A program made the position numbers and the translations under genes. Of a DNA stretch of 64,000 nt, positions 39,195 to 48,734 are shown piece by piece. The notes below the pieces were generated by a model. That model was not told where the DNA came from. It was given only the letters and a program-made list of their open reading frames with translations, and did not search any database. The stretch comes from Pseudomonas wenzhouensis (GTDB lineage Bacteria; Pseudomonadota; Gammaproteobacteria; Pseudomonadales; Pseudomonadaceae): NCBI RefSeq assembly GCF_021029445.1, contig NZ_CP072610.1, positions 1,798,001 to 1,862,000 on the forward strand. Direction: 5' to 3'. The number at the start of each line of letters is the position of its first letter. Within the stretch, counting starts at the first letter, position 1.

Positions 39195-39582
39195 CCGGTG
39201 TAGGAGCCCCGCCCCGAGGCGAAGCTTTTGGCTTTGCGGCGTTCTCTCGATTCGCCGCGGGGCGCGGCTCCTACAGGGTGGGCGGTGCTTGCGGTATGCG
39301 TGTAGGAGCCCTGCCTCGGGGCGAAGCTTTTGGCTTTGTTGCGTTCTCTCGATTCGCCGCGGGGCGCGGCTCCTACGGGGTGGTGCGGTGTCTGCGGCAT
39401 GCGTGTAGGAGCCCCGCCCCGGGGTGAAGCTTTTGGTTTAGCGGCGTTCTCTCGATTCGCCGCGGGGTGCGGCTCCTGCGGGGTGGTACGGTGTCTGCGG
39501 CATTTGTGTAGGAGCCCTGCCTCGGGGCGAAGCTTTTGGCTTTGTGGCGTTCTCTCGATTCGCCGCGAGGCGCGGCTACGTC
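39195..39582. repeat. REP/REPIN array downstream of uvrB
   Basis: Four alternating doublets: arms of type TGTAGGAGCCCCGCCCCGAG begin near 39199, 39300, 39404 and 39508, each followed by TTCGCCGCGGGGCGCGGCTC-type arms near 39251, 39353, 39456 and 39557. The period is close to 104 bp. The 490-bp gap between uvrB and the nitroreductase holds essentially only these repeats. Confidence 0.87.
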
Positions 39583-39661
39583 ACCCGGATGTAGCCGAGC
39601 TTGCAGCGTGCCGCTTGCAGCATTGAGAATGCGCCCTCTTTAAGTCCTCCGGAGATGGCTG

Positions 39662-40222
39662 ATGGATGCCCTCGATGCTCTGCTCAATCGTGTTTCCGTT
39701 CCGCGTCTGGTCGAGCCTGCTCCGAATGCGGCGCAGCGGGAGCTGCTGTTTCGTGCGGCCTTGCGGGCGCCGGATCATGGGCAGCTACGGCCATGGCGTT
39801 TTCTGACCATCGAAGGCGCTGCGCGTGAGCGTATGGGCGAGTTGTTCGCCGAAGCGTTGCAGGTGGCCGATGCCCAGGCATCTGCCGAAGCTCTGAGCAA
39901 GGCGCGTGGCATGCCGCTGCGTGCGCCGCTGCTGGTGGTGGTGATCGCCCGCGTTCAGGAGCATCCCAAGGTGCCGGCGTCCGAGCAGGTGATCGCAGCT
40001 GGCTGCGCCGTGCATGGCATGCTGCTGGCTGCGCATGCTCAGGGTATCGGCGCGGTCTGGCGCACCGGTGACATGGCCTATAACGCCCATGTGGCAAAAG
40101 GGCTGGGATTGGCTGCGCACGAGCAGGTCATCGCCTATCTCTATCTCGGTACGCCGGAGCGCGAGCTGCGCCGGGTGCCGGACGTCAGCGTCGAGGCGTT
40201 TGTCAGCGCCTGGGAGGGCTGA
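39662..40222 (+). CDS. NAD(P)H nitroreductase, YdjA-like
   Basis: FMN-dependent oxidoreductase of 186 residues. The N-terminus (LLNRVSVPRLVEPAPNAAQ) and LRAPDHGQLRPWRFLTI with FMN-binding Arg/Pro residues resemble E. coli YdjA, and AVWRTGDMAYNAHVAKGLGL matches the C-terminal FMN site. The minimal size is typical of YdjA. GGAG lies 8 bp before the ATG. The physiological substrate is not known. Its 3' end meets the convergent histidine-kinase gene directly. Confidence 0.88.
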   Translation: MDALDALLNRVSVPRLVEPAPNAAQRELLFRAALRAPDHGQLRPWRFLTIEGAARERMGELFAEALQVADAQASAEALSKARGMPLRAPLLVVVIARVQEHPKVPASEQVIAAGCAVHGMLLAAHAQGIGAVWRTGDMAYNAHVAKGLGLAAHEQVIAYLYLGTPERELRRVPDVSVEAFVSAWEG

Positions 40223-41551
40223 TCAGGCGGTCTGTGGGGTGATCGGCACGCTTAGCGTGGCCACGAAACCGCCCTCTGGGTGATTGGCCAGCAGCAAGTC
40301 GCCGCCATGACGCTGCGCCGCCCGTCGCGCGATGGCCAGACCAAGGCCGTGGCCTGAGCCGCTTTGGCCCGGTGCGCGGAAAAATGGCTTGCCCAACTGC
40401 TCCAGGTATTCGCTGGCCACGCCCGGGCCGTGATCACGCACGCTGAGCATCAGCCGGTTTCCCCGGCGTTGTACGCTGAGCAGCACAGGTTGATCCGGCG
40501 GGCTGAAGCGCAGGGCGTTGCGAAGCAGATTGTCCAGTGCGCGCTCGAGCATATCCGGCCAGCCTTGCAGTCGTGCATCCTGGTCCAGCTCGATGCGTAG
40601 CTGGTGGTGCGGTGCAGTCAGGCGGGCGTATTCCTCTAGTTTGCCGATCAGTGCGGCCAGGTCGACCGGCTGTGCGGCGCCGGGATCGGCATCCAGGCGA
40701 GCGAGGGCGAGAATTTCGCTGATCAGCGCTTCCAGTCGATCGCATTCCTGATTCAGGCGCGGCCAGAGTTTTTCCCGCTCGACGGCGTCGGCACGCTCGG
40801 CCAGCGCCAGGGCGATGCGCAGACGCGCCAGGGGCGAGCGCAGTTCGTGCGAGACATCGCGCAGCAACTGGCGCTGGCTGCCGATCAGCCCTTGCAGGCG
40901 CTCGCCCATGCGGTTGAAGTCCTTGGCCAGCAGGCCCAGTTCGTCACGCCGGGTGGCCAGGCGTGCCAGGGTGTTTTGCTGGTAAGCGGTCTGCCCGAGG
41001 TCGTGCACGGCGCTGCGCAGGCGGTCGAGTGGGCGGGTGATCGACAGGGTCAGCATCAGACTGAAGAAGGTCAGCACCACCAGGGCGATGGTGATGGCGC
41101 TAAGTGGCCAGAACAGGCTGCCGCGATGCCAGGCGGCCAGCTCCGGGTGCGGAATACGGTAGATGAACAGGTAGCTTTCGCCACTTGTCGGGCTGGTGTA
41201 TTCGCTGGTCAGGCGGCGCCAGGGCAGGCGTCGGTCATCACCATGACGCGCCTCGAAGGCAGCAGCACGCGACGGAAAGGTACCTTTGCCCAGCAACTGA
41301 CCGCTTTCGCCGAGTACCTGAGTGTCGATACGGTATTTGCGTTTGCGCTGCTCGAGAAAGTCCTGAGCGGCTGCCGGCCCCTGTTGCTCGTAGCGCTTGA
41401 CCCATTTGCTATCCAGACCATCAAGCCCCGGGTGCAGGTTCAGAATCCAGGCGTCCTGGTTGAGGGCGCGGCCGAGCAATAGCGACAGGCCAGCCACCAG
41501 GGCAATGGCCAGCCAGAATGTCGCCAGGATGCGCCAGAACAGTGAACGCAC
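40223..41551 (-). CDS. Sensor histidine kinase (CpxA/CpxS-like)
   Basis: A 442-residue inner-membrane kinase. Membrane helix 1 is at residues 6-28, a periplasmic sensor domain follows, helix 2 is near 148-170, then HAMP (RPLDRLRSAV), the phospho-acceptor DVSHELRSPLARLRIAL, N-box NLLRNALRFSPP, and G-boxes RDHGPGV and GHGLGLAIARRAAQ. The neighbouring response regulator and Spy/CpxP-like gene give the set seen in P. aeruginosa (PA3204-PA3206 as I recall), so it probably senses envelope stress. Confidence 0.9.
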   Translation of the reverse strand: MRSLFWRILATFWLAIALVAGLSLLLGRALNQDAWILNLHPGLDGLDSKWVKRYEQQGPAAAQDFLEQRKRKYRIDTQVLGESGQLLGKGTFPSRAAAFEARHGDDRRLPWRRLTSEYTSPTSGESYLFIYRIPHPELAAWHRGSLFWPLSAITIALVVLTFFSLMLTLSITRPLDRLRSAVHDLGQTAYQQNTLARLATRRDELGLLAKDFNRMGERLQGLIGSQRQLLRDVSHELRSPLARLRIALALAERADAVEREKLWPRLNQECDRLEALISEILALARLDADPGAAQPVDLAALIGKLEEYARLTAPHHQLRIELDQDARLQGWPDMLERALDNLLRNALRFSPPDQPVLLSVQRRGNRLMLSVRDHGPGVASEYLEQLGKPFFRAPGQSGSGHGLGLAIARRAAQRHGGDLLLANHPEGGFVATLSVPITPQTA

Positions 41552-41616
41552 GGTGATTCCTCATGCAAAAGCCGCCGGGCTCAGCGAGCGCGGCGGCGGG
41601 TCAACAGGGCAGTGGA

Positions 41617-42030
41617 TCAGTTGCTTTTGCTGTCCTTTTCGGCTTTCCAGGCCTTGAATTCGGCCATTTCGGCGCGGCGAGCTTCCATTTTCTTCTGGTG
41701 CTCGTCGAAGGCTTTCTGCTGTTCGGGGTTGAGCAGGTCACGCAGCGCCTTGTGTTGGTCGGCGCGGGCCTTGTCCAGTTCCTTCTTCATGGCCTGCTTT
41801 TCGGCTTCCGGCAGTTTGTCCAGGTAGCGCTTGGTGATGTCGCGATGGGTCTTCATCTGTTCGCCCATCAGCGTGCGAAACGCCTGGCGCTGCTCCTTGC
41901 TCAGGTTCAGCTCCTTGAACATGCCGTGGTCACGGTCATGATGACGTGGGCCGCCGTCTTTCATGGGCATGGCGAAGGCCAGTGTCGGCAGGGTGGCAGC
42001 GAGCAGCAGGGCGGTGAGGGTCTTGCGCAT
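41617..42030 (-). CDS. Spy/CpxP-family periplasmic protein
   Basis: A 137-residue protein with a clear signal peptide (MRKTLTALLLAATLPTLAFA) and a charged helical body containing LNLSKEQRQAFRTLM and LLNPEQQKAFDEHQKKMEAR, the LTxxQ-like repeats of Spy/CpxP proteins. These act as periplasmic chaperones and can damp the Cpx kinase. It lies between regulator and kinase genes on the same strand, a setting that supports feedback on the two-component pair. The His/Asp-rich stretch PRHHDRDHG might bind metal. Confidence 0.88.
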   Translation of the reverse strand: MRKTLTALLLAATLPTLAFAMPMKDGGPRHHDRDHGMFKELNLSKEQRQAFRTLMGEQMKTHRDITKRYLDKLPEAEKQAMKKELDKARADQHKALRDLLNPEQQKAFDEHQKKMEARRAEMAEFKAWKAEKDSKSN

Positions 42031-42168
42031 GGTGATTCTCCTTGTCTCGAAACCGGTAACGACCGGATGGGCTCATTATGCGGCGCTCAAGGTCAAGGGC
42101 GGTCAGGTGTGGGTAAAGCCTGGGTAAAGGCGATGTTGCAGGCTGTTTACGTAAGGGCCAGGTAGCAC

Positions 42169-42846
42169 TCACTGCGCGTAGTAATAGCCACGACTGCGCA
42201 GGGCGAGAATGCGTGGGCGACCGTCCGGGTGCGGGCCGAGCTTCTTGCGCAGGTTGCTGACGTGCATGTCCAGGCTGCGATCGTAGAGGGTCAGTTTGCG
42301 ACCCAGAGCCAGTTGTGCCAGTGCCTGCTTGTCGACCGGCTCACCAGGCTGGCGCAGCAGGGCTTCCAGCAGGCGGCTTTCCGAGAGGGTCAGGGGAATG
42401 TCATGTTCGCCGATGCTGACCACGCCGCGATTGGGGCTGAAGCTCAGGTCGCCCAGTTGCAACTGGCTGCTCGCCGGTGCAGGCGTGCTGCGCCGCAGTA
42501 CGGCACGCAGGCGCGCAGTCAGCTCACGCGGATCACAGGGTTTGGCCAGGTAATCATCGGCGCCAAGCTCCAGGCCGAGGATGCGGTCGAGCGGCTCGCC
42601 TCGGGCGGAGAGCATCAGTACGGGCAAGTCCGGGTGCTCGCCGCGCAGTTGCTTGAGCAGCTCCAGGCCACTGCCGTCTGGCAGCATCACGTCGAGCACC
42701 ACGGCCTCGGGAGGCAGAGCTGCAAGCGCCTGTCGAGCACTACCCGTTTCATGACAGGCCGTGACCTGGAAGCCTTCCTGGGTCAGCCAACTGCCCAGCA
42801 GTTCACAGAGTTCCTGATCATCGTCGATCAGCAGTAAGCGGCTCAT
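42169..42846 (-). CDS. Response regulator, OmpR/CpxR-like
   Basis: A 225-residue DNA-binding regulator. The receiver domain shows LLIDDDQELCELLGSWL, the phospho-Asp in VVLDVMLPDGSGLELL, and the switch Lys in DDYLAKPCDPREL. The C-terminal winged helix ends with LYDRSLDMHVSNLRKKLGPH and ILALRSRGYYYAQ. The ATG at 42846 gives the standard MSRLLLIDDD start. It begins 4 bp after the stop of the upstream coiled-coil gene and probably shares its transcript; partner kinase is the gene at 40223-41551. Confidence 0.93.
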   Translation of the reverse strand: MSRLLLIDDDQELCELLGSWLTQEGFQVTACHETGSARQALAALPPEAVVLDVMLPDGSGLELLKQLRGEHPDLPVLMLSARGEPLDRILGLELGADDYLAKPCDPRELTARLRAVLRRSTPAPASSQLQLGDLSFSPNRGVVSIGEHDIPLTLSESRLLEALLRQPGEPVDKQALAQLALGRKLTLYDRSLDMHVSNLRKKLGPHPDGRPRILALRSRGYYYAQ

Positions 42847-42850
42847 GGTA

Positions 42851-43231
42851 CTAGTTGATCCACTCGCGACGGCTCTTGCGTCGCCCGCGCAGCAGGGCAC
42901 CGAATACCATGGAAACCAGGCTCAGGGCCGCCCCCAGGGCAAACCAGGTCTGCTCCTCACTGAGCAGTCGCGGCTGAGCCTGCGCCTGGCTTTCCTTGAG
43001 TTGCAGGCGCAGGCGCTGGTTTTCCTGGCGCAGGCGCTGCAGTTGCACGGCGCTGCTGGCTTGTTGCTCGTTGCGTAGCTGCTCGCTTTGCTCCAGGCGC
43101 TGTTGCAGCACCTGACTTTGACTGTCGACTGCAGGTGCAGCAGCTGCGGGCTGAGCAATCTCTTCTTCGGCCTGGGCCATCGCGCAAGTCAGCATCACGG
43201 TGGCCAGCAGGGACAGCGGGAGTGAGCGCAT
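42851..43231 (-). CDS. Hypothetical secreted coiled-coil protein with C-terminal membrane anchor
   Basis: A 126-residue protein I cannot name. It has a signal peptide (PLSLLATVMLTCAMAQA), a long Gln/Glu/Arg-rich coiled coil (residues 40-85, with QLQRLRQENQRLRLQLKESQ), and a C-terminal membrane helix ALGAALSLVSMVFGALL followed by the basic tail RGRRKSRREWIN. This layout recalls SH3-plus-coiled-coil envelope proteins (YgiM type) without the SH3 domain. It is closely coupled to the CpxR-like gene, so an envelope role is plausible. Confidence 0.75.
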   Translation of the reverse strand: MRSLPLSLLATVMLTCAMAQAEEEIAQPAAAAPAVDSQSQVLQQRLEQSEQLRNEQQASSAVQLQRLRQENQRLRLQLKESQAQAQPRLLSEEQTWFALGAALSLVSMVFGALLRGRRKSRREWIN

Positions 43232-43273
43232 TGCGATTCCTTATAGGACGAAAGGGGCGTGGATGGCAGCAGA

Positions 43274-43573
43274 TCAGGGCAACACTTTCTTGAACGGTTT
43301 GACCAACACGCTGGCATACACGCCGGCACTGCGATAGGGATCTGCGTCGGCCCATTTCTGTGCCGCGTCCAGCGAGTCGAACTCGGCGACCACCAGGCTG
43401 CCACTGAAACCTGCCGGGCCTGGGTCGTTGCTGTCGATGGCCGGGTGTGGTCCGGCCAGCAGCAGGCGACCTTCCTGCTTCAACTGTTCCAGGCGGGCGA
43501 GGTGAGCGGGGCGGATAGCCAGGCGATTTTCCAGGGAGTTTTCGACGTCGGTGGCGATGATGGCGTAGAGCAT
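43274..43573 (-). CDS. YciI-family protein
   Basis: A 99-residue dimeric ferredoxin-like alpha/beta protein. It starts [20 protein letters not shown] and includes [20 protein letters not shown] with the conserved His, and [21 protein letters not shown]. The start at 43573 matches E. coli YciI; the upstream 39 codons in frame are not family-like. The biochemical role of YciI is not established. It is the likely first gene of the reverse-strand group that runs into cpxR. Confidence 0.9.
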   Translation of the reverse strand: MLYAIIATDVENSLENRLAIRPAHLARLEQLKQEGRLLLAGPHPAIDSNDPGPAGFSGSLVVAEFDSLDAAQKWADADPYRSAGVYASVLVKPFKKVLP

Positions 43574-43688
43574 CTCAATCCTTATGTGGGGTCGAAGCGA
43601 GGGCGGGGAGCATTTGCGCGATGCGGTAACAGCCTTGGCGCAGATGTGAGGCATAATAACAAACATCAATGTCAACGAAAGCGCCGCC

Positions 43689-44555
43689 ATGATTGTCGAT
43701 CTGCACTGCCACAGTACCGCCTCCGATGGCGTCCTGGCGCCCGCTGTTCTGGTGGCCAGAGCCCATGAACGTGGCGTACGGCTGCTGGCGCTGACCGATC
43801 ATGACACGCTGGAAGGGCTCGATGAAGCGCGCCAGGCGGCAGCGCCATTGGGCGTGAAGCTGGTCAATGGTATCGAGCTGTCCTGTACCTGGGGTGGTGC
43901 CACCATCCATGTCTTGGGCTATGCCTTCGAACGCGAGGCGCCGGCGCTCTGTGCGGCCATCGAGGCCCTGCATCACGGGCGCTGGCAGCGTGCCGAGGAG
44001 ATCGACCGACGCCTCGCCGCCAAGGGTATGCCCGGTGCTCTGGAGGGCGCGCGCGCTGTCCAGCAGGCGTTGGGCGACAGCGGTAACGCGCCGGCACGTC
44101 CACATTTCGCTGAGTTTCTGGTGCGTGCCGGACATGTGCGCGACCGTGCCGAGGCGTTTCGCAAGTGGCTGGGTTCGGGCAAATTGGGTGACGTCAAGCA
44201 GCATTGGCCTATGCTGGAAGAAACCGTTGCCACTTTGCGCGCGGCCGGGGCCTGGATCAGCCTGGCGCATCCGTGGCAATACGATTTCACGCGCAGTAAG
44301 CGTCGCCGTCTGGTGGCCGACTTCGCGGCAGCCGGTGGCCACGCGCTGGAAGTGGTCAACGGCATGCAGCCGGCCGAGCAGGTCGGCGGCCTGGCGATTC
44401 TGGCCCGTGAGTTTGGTTTGATGGCCAGCGTCGGCAGTGATTTTCATGCGCCGGGCGACTGGTCCGAGCTGGGTATGTACCGGCCGCTGCCCGACGATCT
44501 GACTGCGCTCTGGGAGCGTTTCGAGCATGCACAGCCATCCGCTGTCACTTCATGA
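43689..44555 (+). CDS. PHP-domain phosphoesterase (RNase AM / YciV-like)
   Basis: A 288-residue PHP-family metal-dependent phosphoesterase. The trinuclear metal site is visible: [11 protein letters not shown] near the N-terminus, [30 protein letters not shown] and [12 protein letters not shown]. coli YciV (RNase AM) has this length and degrades 5' ends of RNA and nucleoside 3',5'-bisphosphates. It is divergent from the yciI gene and its end overlaps the ribosome site region of yciO. Confidence 0.92.
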   Translation: MIVDLHCHSTASDGVLAPAVLVARAHERGVRLLALTDHDTLEGLDEARQAAAPLGVKLVNGIELSCTWGGATIHVLGYAFEREAPALCAAIEALHHGRWQRAEEIDRRLAAKGMPGALEGARAVQQALGDSGNAPARPHFAEFLVRAGHVRDRAEAFRKWLGSGKLGDVKQHWPMLEETVATLRAAGAWISLAHPWQYDFTRSKRRRLVADFAAAGGHALEVVNGMQPAEQVGGLAILAREFGLMASVGSDFHAPGDWSELGMYRPLPDDLTALWERFEHAQPSAVTS

Positions 44556-44568
44556 GCAGGAAGCAAAC

Positions 44569-45195
44569 GTGAGTCAATTCTTCCAGATTCATCCGGAAAA
44601 CCCGCAGGCGCGCCTGGTAAAACAGGCCGTGGAAATCATTCGTGGTGGCGGCGTGGTGGTCTATCCGACCGATTCCTCCTATGCAGTGGGTTGCGCGACC
44701 GGCGACAAGAATGCGGTAGAGCGCATTCGTCGTCTGCGTCAGCTCGATGACAAGCACAACTTCACCCTGGTTTGCCGCGATCTGTCGCAGATCGGACTGT
44801 TTGCCAAGGTCGACACCGCTGCCTTTCGCCTGCTGAAAAATCACACGCCCGGCCCTTACACCTTCATCCTCAATGCCACCCGCGAAGTGCCGCGCATGCT
44901 GCTGCATCCCAAGCGCCGTACCATCGGTATTCGCGTGCCCAGCCATCCCATCGCGCTGGCGCTGCTGGAGCAGTTGGGTGAGCCGCTGATGAGCGTCAGC
45001 CTGATCATGCCGGGCGATGAACTGCCGATGTCCGACCCTTACGAAATGCGCCAGGTGCTCGAGCATCAGGTCGATCTGATCATCGACGGCGGTTTTGGCG
45101 GGCTGGAAGCGTCCACCGTGGTCAGTCTGGCTGATGAGAGCCCGCAAGTGCTGCGCGTCGGTTGCGGTGATGCGACGCCGTTCAGTGATCTCTGA
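44569..45195 (+). CDS. yciO: YciO, YrdC/Sua5-domain protein
   Basis: A 208-residue single-domain YrdC/Sua5 protein, close to E. coli YciO by eye: SQFFQIHPENPQARLVKQAV at the N-terminus, VVVYPTDSSYAVGCATGDKN, HNFTLVCRDLSQ and PHK-type RRTIGIRVPSHPIALALL. Sua5/YrdC make threonylcarbamoyl-AMP for tRNA t6A; YciO shares the fold but its role is less clear. The GTG at 44569 with GGAAG upstream gives the family start; an ATG at 44527 would add 14 residues inside the previous gene. Confidence 0.92.
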   Translation: MSQFFQIHPENPQARLVKQAVEIIRGGGVVVYPTDSSYAVGCATGDKNAVERIRRLRQLDDKHNFTLVCRDLSQIGLFAKVDTAAFRLLKNHTPGPYTFILNATREVPRMLLHPKRRTIGIRVPSHPIALALLEQLGEPLMSVSLIMPGDELPMSDPYEMRQVLEHQVDLIIDGGFGGLEASTVVSLADESPQVLRVGCGDATPFSDL

Positions 45196-45266
45196 CGGCG
45201 GATTTTCCGCCTGGGGCGCAGCTGTCCTATACTGCCAGGCCTCGTCTGGACTTTGGATGGAACGGT

Positions 45267-46481
45267 TTGAGCCTTAACGACTCCGAGCGTCGGGTGCTGT
45301 CAGGGATGCGTCCGAGCGGTCGTCTTCACCTTGGGCACTATCACGGCGTGCTGAAGAACTGGGTCAAGTTGCAGCACGAGTACGACTGCTTCTTCTGCAT
45401 TGTCGACTGGCATGCGCTGACCACCGATTACGCCGAGGCCAGCCAGCTTTCCCAACATGTCATGGACATGGCGGTGGATTGGTTGGCCGCTGGCGTCAGT
45501 CCCAGCTCGGCGACACTGTTCGTGCAGTCGCAGGTGCCGGAGCATGCCGAGCTGCACCTGCTGCTGTCGATGATCTGTCCGCTCAGCTGGCTCGAGCGCG
45601 TGCCGTCCTACAAGGAGCAGCAGGAGCGACAGAGCGGCAAGGATCTTTCCACCTACGGGTTTCTTGGCTACCCGCTGCTGCAGGCGGCGGACATCCTGCT
45701 CTATCACGCCGGCCAGGTGCCGGTCGGTGCGGATCAGTTGCCGCACATCGAATTTGCCCGCGACGTGGCGCGCCGCTTCAACCACCTGTATGGCAGCGAG
45801 CCGGATTTCGAGCTGAAGGCCGAGGCGGCCATCGGCAAGCTGGGCAAGAAGCTCGGTAAGCTCTACAGCAACCTGCGCAAGGCCTATCAGGAGCAGGGTG
45901 ACGTCCAGGCGCTGGAGACGGCGCGGGCTTTGCTCAAGGAGCAGACCAGCCTCACCCTCGGCGACCAGGAACGCCTTTACGGCTATCTGGAAGGTGGCGG
46001 CAAGGTGATTCTGAGCGAGCCGCAGCCGATTCTTGCCGAGTTTTCGCGGGTGCCTGGCCTGGATGGACAGAAGATGGCCAAATCCAGCGGTAATGCCATA
46101 TTCCTGCGCGACAGCGATGCCGAGCTCGAGGAAAAACTGCGGCGCATGCCCACCGATCCCGCGCGTGTACACCGTGATGATCCAGGTGAGCCGCAGCGTT
46201 GTCCGGTGTGGTCGCTGCACCAGCTGTATTCCAGTGACGAGCAGTTGCACTGGGTGATCGAGGGCTGTCGCAGCGCCTCGATTGGTTGCCTCGACTGCAA
46301 AAACGCACTGTGCTCAGCCCTGCAAGCCGAGCTGGCGCCACTGCAGCAGCGCGCCATCGATTACGAGGACAGCCCCGACCTGGTGCGCAGCATCCTCGCC
46401 GAAGGCGCCGAACGCGCGCGTGACGAAGCGCGCGAAACCCTGGCCGAAGTACGCATGGCCATGGGCCTGAATTACCGCTGA
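45267..46481 (+). CDS. trpS: Tryptophanyl-tRNA synthetase
   Basis: Class Ic aminoacyl-tRNA synthetase charging tRNA-Trp. The HIGH-type motif is GMRPSGRLHLGHYHGVL near residue 12; Trp/adenylate-site residues follow in LGYPLLQAADILLY and VPVGADQLPHIEFARD; the KMSKS loop is DGQKMAKSSGNAIFL. At 404 residues it belongs to the longer of the two bacterial TrpS forms. The start appears to be TTG at 45267 with GGATGGA upstream, since no ATG in frame precedes the HIGH motif. Confidence 0.93.
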   Translation: MSLNDSERRVLSGMRPSGRLHLGHYHGVLKNWVKLQHEYDCFFCIVDWHALTTDYAEASQLSQHVMDMAVDWLAAGVSPSSATLFVQSQVPEHAELHLLLSMICPLSWLERVPSYKEQQERQSGKDLSTYGFLGYPLLQAADILLYHAGQVPVGADQLPHIEFARDVARRFNHLYGSEPDFELKAEAAIGKLGKKLGKLYSNLRKAYQEQGDVQALETARALLKEQTSLTLGDQERLYGYLEGGGKVILSEPQPILAEFSRVPGLDGQKMAKSSGNAIFLRDSDAELEEKLRRMPTDPARVHRDDPGEPQRCPVWSLHQLYSSDEQLHWVIEGCRSASIGCLDCKNALCSALQAELAPLQQRAIDYEDSPDLVRSILAEGAERARDEARETLAEVRMAMGLNYR

Positions 46482-46495
46482 AGGAGCCCCAGTCG

Positions 46496-47320
46496 ATGAG
46501 CGAGCCCGTCACGCCACCCCCGGACAGCCAGGCCGGCGCCCAGCAGGAGCTGCCGTTCGCCCTGGTTTACGGCGAGGCGGTCACCGAACTGCCGCTCGAC
46601 CTGTACATTCCTCCGGATGCGCTGGAGGTCTTCCTCGAAGCCTTCGAGGGGCCGCTGGATCTGCTGCTGTATCTGATTCGCAAGCAGAACATCGACATCC
46701 TCGACATTCCCGTAGCCGAGATCACCAAACAGTACATGGGCTATGTCGAGCTTATGCATTCGGTGCGCCTGGAGCTGGCAGCTGAATACCTGGTGATGGC
46801 CGCCATGCTCGCCGAGATCAAGTCGCGCATGCTGCTGCCGCGCTCGGCAGAGGCCGAAGAGGAAGAGGACGATCCGCGCGCCGAGCTGATTCGCCGTCTG
46901 CAGGAGTACGAGCGCTTCAAGGCCGCTGCCGAAGGTATCGACGAGCTGCCGCGCGTCGGCCGTGATGTCACCGTACCCAAACTGGATGCGCCCGAAGCCC
47001 GCGCGCGCAAGCTGCTGCCGGACGTCAGCCTGGAAGAGGTATTGCTGTCCATGGCCGAGGTGCTGCGCCGCGCCGACATGTTCGAGAGCCACCAGGTTAC
47101 CCGCGAGGCATTGTCCACCCGCGAGCGCATGAGCGAAGTGCTGGAGCGTCTCAAGGGTGGGGCGTTTGTACCGTTCGTCGAGCTGTTCAGCGCCGAGGAA
47201 GGGCGCCTTGGTGTGGTGGTGACCTTCATGGCAGTGCTCGAATTGATCAAGGAATCCCTGGTCGAGCTGGTGCAGAATGAGCCCTTCGCCGTTATCCATG
47301 TCCGAGCCCGTGCCGAATGA
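46496..47320 (+). CDS. scpA: Segregation and condensation protein A
   Basis: Kleisin subunit that links Smc heads and binds ScpB dimers for chromosome condensation. Family marks: VFLEAFEGPLDLLLYLIRKQ, NIDILDIPVAEITKQYMGYV, YLVMAAMLAEIKSRMLLPR, and a C-terminal winged-helix region VVVTFMAVLELIKESLVELV. It has 274 residues. The GGAG site lies just upstream, and the stop overlaps the scpB start by 4 bp. Confidence 0.95.
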   Translation: MSEPVTPPPDSQAGAQQELPFALVYGEAVTELPLDLYIPPDALEVFLEAFEGPLDLLLYLIRKQNIDILDIPVAEITKQYMGYVELMHSVRLELAAEYLVMAAMLAEIKSRMLLPRSAEAEEEEDDPRAELIRRLQEYERFKAAAEGIDELPRVGRDVTVPKLDAPEARARKLLPDVSLEEVLLSMAEVLRRADMFESHQVTREALSTRERMSEVLERLKGGAFVPFVELFSAEEGRLGVVVTFMAVLELIKESLVELVQNEPFAVIHVRARAE

Positions 47321-48117
47321 ACCTGAACGACCCCAAAGACCTAGCCCAGTTGCTCGAAGCCTTTCTGCTGGCTTCCGGCAAGGCGCAGTCGCTCGAGCGC
47401 CTCTTCGAGCTGTTCGAGGAGGGCGAGCGGCCCGAGCCTGAGCAGTTCAAGGCGGCACTGGAGGTGCTTCGTCAGTCCTGTGAAGGCCGCGCCTTCGAGC
47501 TGAAGGAGGTGGCCTCGGGGTATCGCCTGCAGGTGCGTGAGCGCTTCGCGCCCTGGGTGGGCCGGCTCTGGGAGGAGCGCCCGCAGCGCTACTCCCGTGC
47601 GCTGCTGGAAACCCTGGCGCTGATCGCCTATCGCCAGCCCATCACCCGTGGCGAGATCGAGGACGTGCGCGGCGTGGCGGTCAACAGCAACATCACCAAG
47701 ACGCTGCTCGAGCGCGAGTGGATTCGCGTGGTGGGTTATCGCGATGTGCCGGGGCGCCCGGCGATGTTCGCCACCACCAAGGGCTTTCTCGATCACTTCA
47801 ACCTGAAAAGTCTCGACGAACTGCCACCGCTCGCTGCCTTGCGCGAACTGGAGTCGGAGCCCGAACTGGCGCTGGATGACGACGCCGAGGTGCCGGCCGG
47901 TCTGCAAGCACGCGCCGATCTGGCCTTGCAGGAAGATGGTGAAGCCGCTGAGCCGCGCGAGGAAACCAGCTTCCGCAGCCTGCTGGCCGAGCTGGACGAC
48001 ATGGAGCAGGGGCTCAAGACCGATTTCGATGACTTGCGCCTGGTCGAAGACGCCGAGGCAGAGGCGGTTCGCGAAGACGACATGGCCGACCTCGAAGGCG
48101 ATCAGCCGTTGCATTGA
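47317..48117 (+). CDS. scpB: Segregation and condensation protein B
   Basis: Partner of ScpA in the Smc complex. The two winged-helix domains are seen as AQLLEAFLLASGKAQSLERL, then ALLETLALIAYRQPITRGEI and TLLEREWIRVVGYRDVPGRP. At 266 residues it has an acidic C-terminal tail (residues 185-266) typical of Pseudomonas ScpB. Overlap with scpA implies coupled translation. Confidence 0.95.
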   Translation: MNLNDPKDLAQLLEAFLLASGKAQSLERLFELFEEGERPEPEQFKAALEVLRQSCEGRAFELKEVASGYRLQVRERFAPWVGRLWEERPQRYSRALLETLALIAYRQPITRGEIEDVRGVAVNSNITKTLLEREWIRVVGYRDVPGRPAMFATTKGFLDHFNLKSLDELPPLAALRELESEPELALDDDAEVPAGLQARADLALQEDGEAAEPREETSFRSLLAELDDMEQGLKTDFDDLRLVEDAEAEAVREDDMADLEGDQPLH

Positions 48118-48213
48118 GCGTGTTTAAGCCTTTCATCGAATACTTCAATCTCGCGGTTTGCCGTTCGGCCCTTAAGCTGCCTGCATTCGATTCCCGGTGG
48201 TTCAGGAGGTCCA

Positions 48214-48399
48214 GTGAGCAAGAGTCCGTGCATCAAGGTCTGCGAGTTCGACAAGGATATCTGCCTCGGTTGTGGTCGTAGCCGAGCACAAATCAAGGGT
48301 TGGAAGCGCCTGGACAAAGGCGAGCGTCTGGCTGTGCTGGCTGAAGCGGATATGCGTTTGCTGGCACTCGAGGTCACGGGGCGGCGCAGATATCGGTAG
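48214..48399 (+). CDS. DUF1289 small Cys-rich protein
   Basis: A 61-residue protein with the DUF1289 pattern: SPCIKVCEFDKDICLGCGR, where four cysteines could bind a metal, followed by EIxGW-like QIKGWKRLDKGERLAVL. Function of the family is unknown. The start is GTG with AGGAGG at ideal spacing. It is the last gene before the tRNA array. Confidence 0.88.
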   Translation: MSKSPCIKVCEFDKDICLGCGRSRAQIKGWKRLDKGERLAVLAEADMRLLALEVTGRRRYR

Positions 48400-48551
48400 C
48401 GGCCTGGCTGGATTCGCTTACAGGCGAGCCTGTAGACGCTGCGAATCACCTGTCTACCGCTTGCGTGGGCGCGACACTTGATGGTTTTTCCAGAACATCC
48501 CTAAGTAATTGTTCTAGTGGTAAAAACTTTTGGGTGGCAGGAAAAATTTGG

Positions 48552-48580
48552 TTGACAGCCAATCGGGGCGCTCTTAACAT
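48552..48580 (+). promoter_or_regulatory. Sigma-70 promoter of the tRNA-Ala/Glu operon
   Basis: TTGACA (48552-48557), a 17-bp spacer and TAACAT (48575-48580), followed by a GC-rich discriminator (GCGCCCC), which is typical of stringently controlled stable-RNA promoters. The first tRNA begins 19 bp downstream. Confidence 0.8.
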
Positions 48581-48598
48581 GCGCCCCGTCCTCGAGAT

Positions 48599-48674
<76 letters not shown>

Positions 48675-48734
48675 ATCTCGACTCCTTCGGGAGTGCCAGA
48701 ATCGATGTGAATCGGTTCGCGATAAGGGTCTTGC